A DNA stretch of 64,000 bases, from positions 248,001 through 312,000 of the forward strand of contig CP005973.1 in NCBI GenBank assembly GCA_000940995.1, given 5' to 3'. Source of the stretch: Photobacterium gaetbulicola Gung47 (GTDB lineage: Bacteria; Pseudomonadota; Gammaproteobacteria; Enterobacterales; Vibrionaceae). Below, piece after piece: positions 61,301 to 64,000 of this stretch. The notes beneath the pieces were generated by a model. It did no database searches. It was given only the letters and a program-made list of their open reading frames with translations, and was not told the origin of the DNA. The position numbers and the translations under genes are program-made. The first letter of the stretch is position 1; the number at the start of each line of letters is the position of its first letter.

Positions 61301-61957
61301 ATTTTTTGCCTCTTGATATTGCGTGCTGTTAGCTTCAATGACATTGAGGATCGCTTGCAGCACCGATTCCCTATCTGGAATGAGAAGGGCATTTCCAGAT
61401 TCAACGGCGGCGTCCACGGGATCAGGGCAGCCTGATGTCACGGCATAGAAGCTTGCTTGAGGGGCGTAGCTATTGACAGGTTGGTAGGCCAGGAAGCATC
61501 CACTATGCGATTTTTGTGCCTGTTGGGTGAAGTCTGACGGCAAGCTTTTATCAACGAAGAAGTCAGGCCATTTGTCCAGCTGAACAACACCGGTATGGTA
61601 ATTGTCGATATCGATGCCAGCCAGTTGGCTGAAGAAGTTAGTTTGGCCGCCTTCATTGCGATAAATGGGGGTAGAAAAGCGGACTGGGGCGCCATAACGA
61701 ACATATACCTTGGTATCGTTTACGTTGACAAAATAGTACCCAGCGATTGGGTCCCAGTTTGGGTGCCCTCCGCAGCTGTAGGAGCAATCGCCTAATTCGG
61801 TGATACCAGCACTTTGAGAAGCCATATAGACCTCGCTCAGCGCTTGATTTGCCTGTACAGCAAGTTGTTCAAGTTCAATGGTGAGAGGGGCGGCAAGGGC
61901 TGACGAGCAGCCTATCGCCCAAACCCCAAGCGTAAGCTGGCAGAGTTGTTTTTTCAT
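58346..61957 (-). CDS. Secreted ImpA-type metallopeptidase with discoidin-like domain
   Basis: 1203 residues. Signal peptide to A-L-A-A (residue ~23). The gluzincin motif H-E-L-G-H (His845, Glu846, His849), followed by G-L-E-K-G, is typical of ImpA-family (M88/M60-like) glycopeptidases. The last ~120 residues read as an F5/8 type C (discoidin) carbohydrate-binding domain (A-V-D-G-K-S-S-T-F, W-L-E-V-D-L). ImpA-type enzymes cut O-glycosylated (mucin-like) proteins, so a mucin- or glycoprotein-degrading exoenzyme is likely. A nine-base C run (coding strand) lies in the leader. Confidence 0.83.
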   Translation of the reverse strand: MKKQLCQLTLGVWAIGCSSALAAPLTIELEQLAVQANQALSEVYMASQSAGITELGDCSYSCGGHPNWDPIAGYYFVNVNDTKVYVRYGAPVRFSTPIYRNEGGQTNFFSQLAGIDIDNYHTGVVQLDKWPDFFVDKSLPSDFTQQAQKSHSGCFLAYQPVNSYAPQASFYAVTSGCPDPVDAAVESGNALLIPDRESVLQAILNVIEANSTQYQEAKNAIFNLTPDGHAKEDGSSLTNLSWDPTHDASTFIPTYGVNEAILYTNDVYVSGKTVYEKAIGIVGETDNSRYLVLGSNPMRTWQRGFETNEQTEAFVENSIQWLTGKTPSDILSGGLNIVIAQMENGYYFPDESATRNWLDHRFPDSVTYNPARSCNGTALNGCITPETDLLIVSQYLRSGEDAEIIAEQVQAAQAQGIPVMYLHHDGNQTALGKLLFQLFNVSYEWDNYWKKLGLKGFDITARQGLLPDDVEKVKTMVSHFRDQSFTSDLSQCDSSCSNVDSFKTEFQDAATLVRNMANGLDSNKTDLFSLEGYKYQKLLILLADYFRQSVSFPMDMASSDTTRFLEAYYADHVQYNYRDLSPAQPDLGNFSRGDFSHITPSDRTVTLTSKAHFQSAGVYALPGQTFEVTRLDDNAAANTTVFVNSLRSSASKPFSSGGYKRPKYLQSVKISLLPGETLKLTSPYGGPVQVGFSGEAGLPVELAFKQIGRHPHWRSSEDNISFAQAMEQEQFDWAEVATPYFEVHSTMSKMKSTLSDANWTTAENLASAIDAYIHDYPHVLAGFQGDGITQIPEIHDFAAQKGWTIDSHAIVKHMNADQPTCGYGCSGNPYDAGWAFSPTGHGDIHELGHGLEKGRFRFSGWEGHASTNPYSYYSKTQFFKQTGEAPSCQKLPFKSMYETLQTAQNQPDPFAYMQQANLTKWNHGVAIYIQMMMAAQAQGVLQDGWHLLARLHILEREFNRAKKNESEWLLRRDNLGFSQYSYDEIKSISNNDWLAIGISYVTRLDYGDYLNMWGISVSEKARLQLAEHDFAQAMLQYYQADGNDYCYGLDKPVLPVNGTMRWSGIDPGEGTDVAFGKPVTISSYYDESRFPASHAVDGKSSTFVHSQRGSSEWLEVDLEASLPISAIILTNRSDCCQSRTENITLQLLDGSRNSVWNSGPLGIQDEWIFDDRHDLPTSQIRYIRLESNNQYINISGIMAYSQP

Positions 61958-62336
61958 GGATAATTCCCTTATCGATTTAAAGAGGGGGGGGGTAATGTAA
62001 AATAATTATGTTTTTATTCAGTGGTTTACAGTGAGAGAAAATATCTCCTAGGCTTAAGGCAAAGGTGTATGTTGCTTTTATTTATAATGTTAATGGAATG
62101 GTGTGAGTAAACCAGTGCTATTCTGTGAGCTTGCTTCATAGACTGATTGATTGTATGGATAATTGGGCGAAATGTTATTTGTTGAGGTTTGTTTTTGGGC
62201 TCGGTGAGAAGGTTGCCAGAAAAGAACATAATCATACCGGGACTCTCTTGGTCAGATAAATTGTACAGACATTGAGCTGTCGAACTCGTGAGGCTTTACA
62301 ACAAGAAAGTCCTACTTTACTATACGCCGCACTTAC
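61958..62336. other. Intergenic region before impA, no gene seen
   Basis: 379 AT-rich bases between impA and tRNA-Ser. It holds the nine-G run (61984-61992) close to the impA start and should contain both promoters. Confidence 0.5.
61984..61992 (-). repeat. Nine-base G/C homopolymer in impA leader
   Basis: Nine G on the plus strand, i.e. C9 on the impA strand, 27 bases before the start codon. Confidence 0.75.
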
Positions 62337-62427
62337 GGAGAGATGGCTGAGTGGTTGAAAGCACCGGTCTTGAAAACCGGCATACGTTAATAGCGTATCT
62401 AGGGTTCAAATCCCTATCTCTCCGCCA
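62337..62427 (+). tRNA. tRNA-Ser(UGA)
   Basis: 91 bases including encoded CCA. Acceptor stem GGAGAGA with TCTCTCC, D-arm, anticodon loop CTTGAAA with anticodon TGA, a long variable arm (class II) and a T-arm GGGTTCAAATCCC. Followed by an intrinsic terminator. Confidence 0.97.
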
Positions 62428-62435
62428 CATTCAAA
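62408..62435 (+). repeat. Direct repeat at the tRNA-Ser 3' end, copy 1
   Basis: 28 bases, from AAATCCCTATCTC through the acceptor end to ACATTCAAA. Copy 2 at 62585-62612 differs at one base (C/T in the CCA). Confidence 0.8.
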
Positions 62436-62464
62436 AAAAGCCAGCTTAACTGCTGGCTTTTTTA
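62433..62464 (+). terminator. Intrinsic terminator of tRNA-Ser
   Basis: AAAAAAGCCAGC and GCTGGCTTTTTT pair around TTAACT. Confidence 0.9.
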
Positions 62465-62584
62465 CATCTGTCACTTGGCAATGAAAGTGATAGGGTGAAG
62501 AACGCTAGACAGGGTTCAGCCGAGCTAAGCGAGACAACGTTGCTAGCCGAAGGCGTTTTAAAGCAACGGCCCGAAGGGCGAAGT

Positions 62585-62612
62585 AAATCCCTATCTCTCC
62601 GCTACATTCAAA
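62585..62612 (+). repeat. Direct repeat of tRNA-Ser 3' end, copy 2
   Basis: Copy of the last 20 bases of the tRNA plus flank; no tRNA 5' part precedes it. It resembles an attachment site left by integration or a decayed tandem tRNA. Confidence 0.75.
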
Positions 62613-62653
62613 GGCCTTGACTAGGCGTCCCCGACGCAGACAAGGCCTTTTTC
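62609..62653 (+). terminator. Intrinsic terminator after the duplicated tRNA end
   Basis: AAAGGCCTTG and CAAGGCCTTT with a long loop, then TT. Confidence 0.8.
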
Positions 62654-63108
62654 GTATCTACGCTGTCAATAATCTTCTTGCTCACAAAAGAAGCACCGAT
62701 GTACTTATTGAGATTCCCAAATAGCGTGTACTTCACTCGTATCGCCATTCCATTTTCAAAGTGTTAAATTGGCTATCCCAACGAATTCACATTCTTACTA
62801 CTGACCCGTGAGCGTAAGACCGATTATCTGCGAATATTGTTCAAGTGCAATTGCTTCACGAGTTGTTTGATAAAGCCATTGCCACATCATTGAGCCTCAT
62901 GATGTTTAAAGCAAGGCATATCCAATACCATTAATGGGTGTCATAGGTATACAAGTATCAACCACAAACCTAAACTAATGCACCTTTGCTTAGTACTGCC
63001 CTGAACAAATGCAAGGTTAAGGTTTGTATCGACCCATAAACATTAGATGAGTAAACAGCTTTTTCGAGTATAAAAAATAACTGTATTCAAACTAGGTTAC
63101 ATAGGATA
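62654..63108. other. Intergenic region, no gene seen
   Basis: 455 bases between the tRNA repeat and the LysE-type gene. No open frame, RNA structure or repeat that I can support. Confidence 0.5.
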
Positions 63109-63159
63109 ATGCGTTCTTTAATTCCCATGCTTTTGTTATGGTTATGTTTGGGTTTGTTT

Positions 63160-63777
63160 GTGAATATTGAAATTTGGATTACGTATCTTAGTGCAACTTT
63201 TATATACAGCGTGATTCCTGGCTCTGGTACAATTAATACCATTAATAATGGGATGGTATATGGTTTTAGTAAATCGCTGATATCTATCATAGGTTTGCAA
63301 CTTGGTCTTGCATTCTACATCATCCTTATTGGTATGGGGTTAGGTGTTCTTGTTTCGCAGTCGTTGATGGCATTTATAGTAATCAAGTGGGTGGGAGTAG
63401 CTTACTTAATCTGGCTTGGAATACAAAAATTTCAAGAAACCACTACGATCAATTCTACAGATATATTAGTTGAAACTTCCGAATGGAAACTGTTTAGAAA
63501 AGCTGTTTTTGTCAACCTGACGAATCCTAAAACAGTAATCTTCTTTGCTGCTCTATTGCCACAGTTTCTTGATGCAACTTCTTCACATTATCTACAAATC
63601 ATTCAGATGGGGGCAACCACAATCATAGTAGATACTTGTGTAATGTTAATTTATGTCATATTGGCTGCAAAGCTTGCTTATTACATCAGGTCTCCAATGG
63701 TCTTAAAAAGACTTAATCGTATTTTTGGAACAATGTTCATAGGTTGCGGAGCGCTGTTAGCTAGCGCCAAAGCATAA
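63160..63777 (+). CDS. LysE/RhtB-family amino-acid exporter
   Basis: 205 residues from the GTG at 63160, which gives M-N-I-E-I-W-I-T-Y-L, the usual RhtB-type start; an ATG at 63109 would add 17 residues. S-V-I-P-G-S-G-T-I-N-T follows the family's S-P-G-P-x-N motif, and N-P-K-T-V-I-F-F-A-A-L-L-P-Q-F is the second signature. About six helices. It exports amino acids or related compounds. Confidence 0.87.
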   Translation: MNIEIWITYLSATFIYSVIPGSGTINTINNGMVYGFSKSLISIIGLQLGLAFYIILIGMGLGVLVSQSLMAFIVIKWVGVAYLIWLGIQKFQETTTINSTDILVETSEWKLFRKAVFVNLTNPKTVIFFAALLPQFLDATSSHYLQIIQMGATTIIVDTCVMLIYVILAAKLAYYIRSPMVLKRLNRIFGTMFIGCGALLASAKA

Positions 63778-63788
63778 CTTGCTGTTAA

Positions 63789-63816
63789 AGCCTCTTTTCA
63801 CTGAAGGGGCTTTTTC
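63789..63816 (+). terminator. Intrinsic terminator
   Basis: AGCCTCTT and AAGGGGCT pair (one mismatch) around TTCACTG, then five T. Confidence 0.75.
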
Positions 63817-63856
63817 GTATGTGCTGAATTACTGCTTTCTCCTCGCCTGTCGCCAT

Positions 63857-63979
63857 ATGGTAATTAAAGCCGCATGGGGTTTGTTACTTTGTTGTTGGCT
63901 CGTTGCATATTTAACACCTTGTACTGGTGTTTTGCATAAGGGCTTTAATATGAATGAAGTGCTATTGGAGGACAAATGA
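63857..63979 (+). CDS. Short hydrophobic ORF coupled to the next gene
   Basis: 40 residues from the ATG at 63857: one hydrophobic helix (A-A-W-G-L-L-L-C-C-W-L-V-A-Y-L) then a polar end. Its stop overlaps the next start (ATGA), with GGAGG inside the ORF as the ribosome site. Function unknown; the coupling is the main reason to call it. Confidence 0.45.
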   Translation: MVIKAAWGLLLCCWLVAYLTPCTGVLHKGFNMNEVLLEDK

Positions 63980-64000
63980 ACAAAGTAAAGATGGCTATCG
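63976..64000 (+). CDS. Start of next gene (cut by window end)
   Basis: ATG at 63976, five bases after GGAGG, begins M-N-K-V-K-M-A-I. Only eight codons are visible. Confidence 0.6.

Noticed and set aside
1..64000. CRISPR arrays, prophage or toxin-antitoxin systems
   Set aside because: No regularly spaced repeats, phage structural genes or recognisable toxin-antitoxin pairs were seen.

Overview
The window looks like a chromosomal segment of a marine gammaproteobacterium, most likely Vibrionaceae. The grounds are moderate GC, Proteobacterial gene types (KdgM-type porins, NagE-type PTS, DUF3332 lipoprotein, SigZ, AguA/AguD, ImpA-type peptidase) and E. coli-like Shine-Dalgarno sequences and intrinsic terminators. 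The taxonomic call is inference; there is no rRNA or housekeeping marker here.

Positions 1-27 kb form an accessory locus for a sulfated polysaccharide. It holds six sulfatase genes with the Cys-type C-x-P-S-R active site (one cut by the window start), two decayed sulfatase copies, a radical-SAM sulfatase-maturating enzyme, two KdgM-type outer-membrane porins, two large surface-type lipoproteins with ExoP-like sugar-binding features, two glycoamylase-like (alpha/alpha) barrel proteins and a small periplasmic protein. Eleven copies of a LacI-type palindrome (core AAACGTTT, usually GTYGAAACGTTTATA read towards the gene) lie in front of these transcription units. I saw none in the remaining 37 kb. 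No LacI-type regulator is encoded here, so it must be elsewhere. The lipoprotein and porin genes occur twice as a divergent pair (4795-8155 and 22498-25717), each with two operators between them. Such a pair could do the job that SusC/SusD does in Bacteroidetes.

Positions 19.6-33.3 kb are mixed chromosomal genes: a CopZ-type Zn/2Fe-2S protein, a glyoxalase remnant, DUF2784 plus a hydrolase, a PadR regulator pair, the DUF3332 lipoprotein, an AraC regulator, GST-SigZ-kinase genes, a lipase-like hydrolase and a GNAT. At 33.5-35.6 kb stands a single cytosolic heparinase II/III-type lyase gene with its own palindrome. Next is a nagE-like PTS gene broken by an IS3-family (IS407-type) element with 4-bp target duplications; the IS transposase itself is frameshifted.

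Positions 38.6-44.1 kb look like D-amino-acid use: a DsdC-like LysR, an unrecognised multi-pass transporter, a second LysR and DadA. Positions 44.7-50.4 kb encode a complete agmatine deiminase pathway (AguA, AguD antiporter, carbamate kinase, TetR regulator, putrescine carbamoyltransferase), with a shared TGATTCTAAT motif in both control regions. Positions 52.5-57.1 kb hold a caa3-type cytochrome oxidase operon. A DUF808 protein, a large secreted ImpA-type metallopeptidase, a tRNA-Ser(UGA) with a duplicated 3' end, and a LysE-type exporter complete the window.
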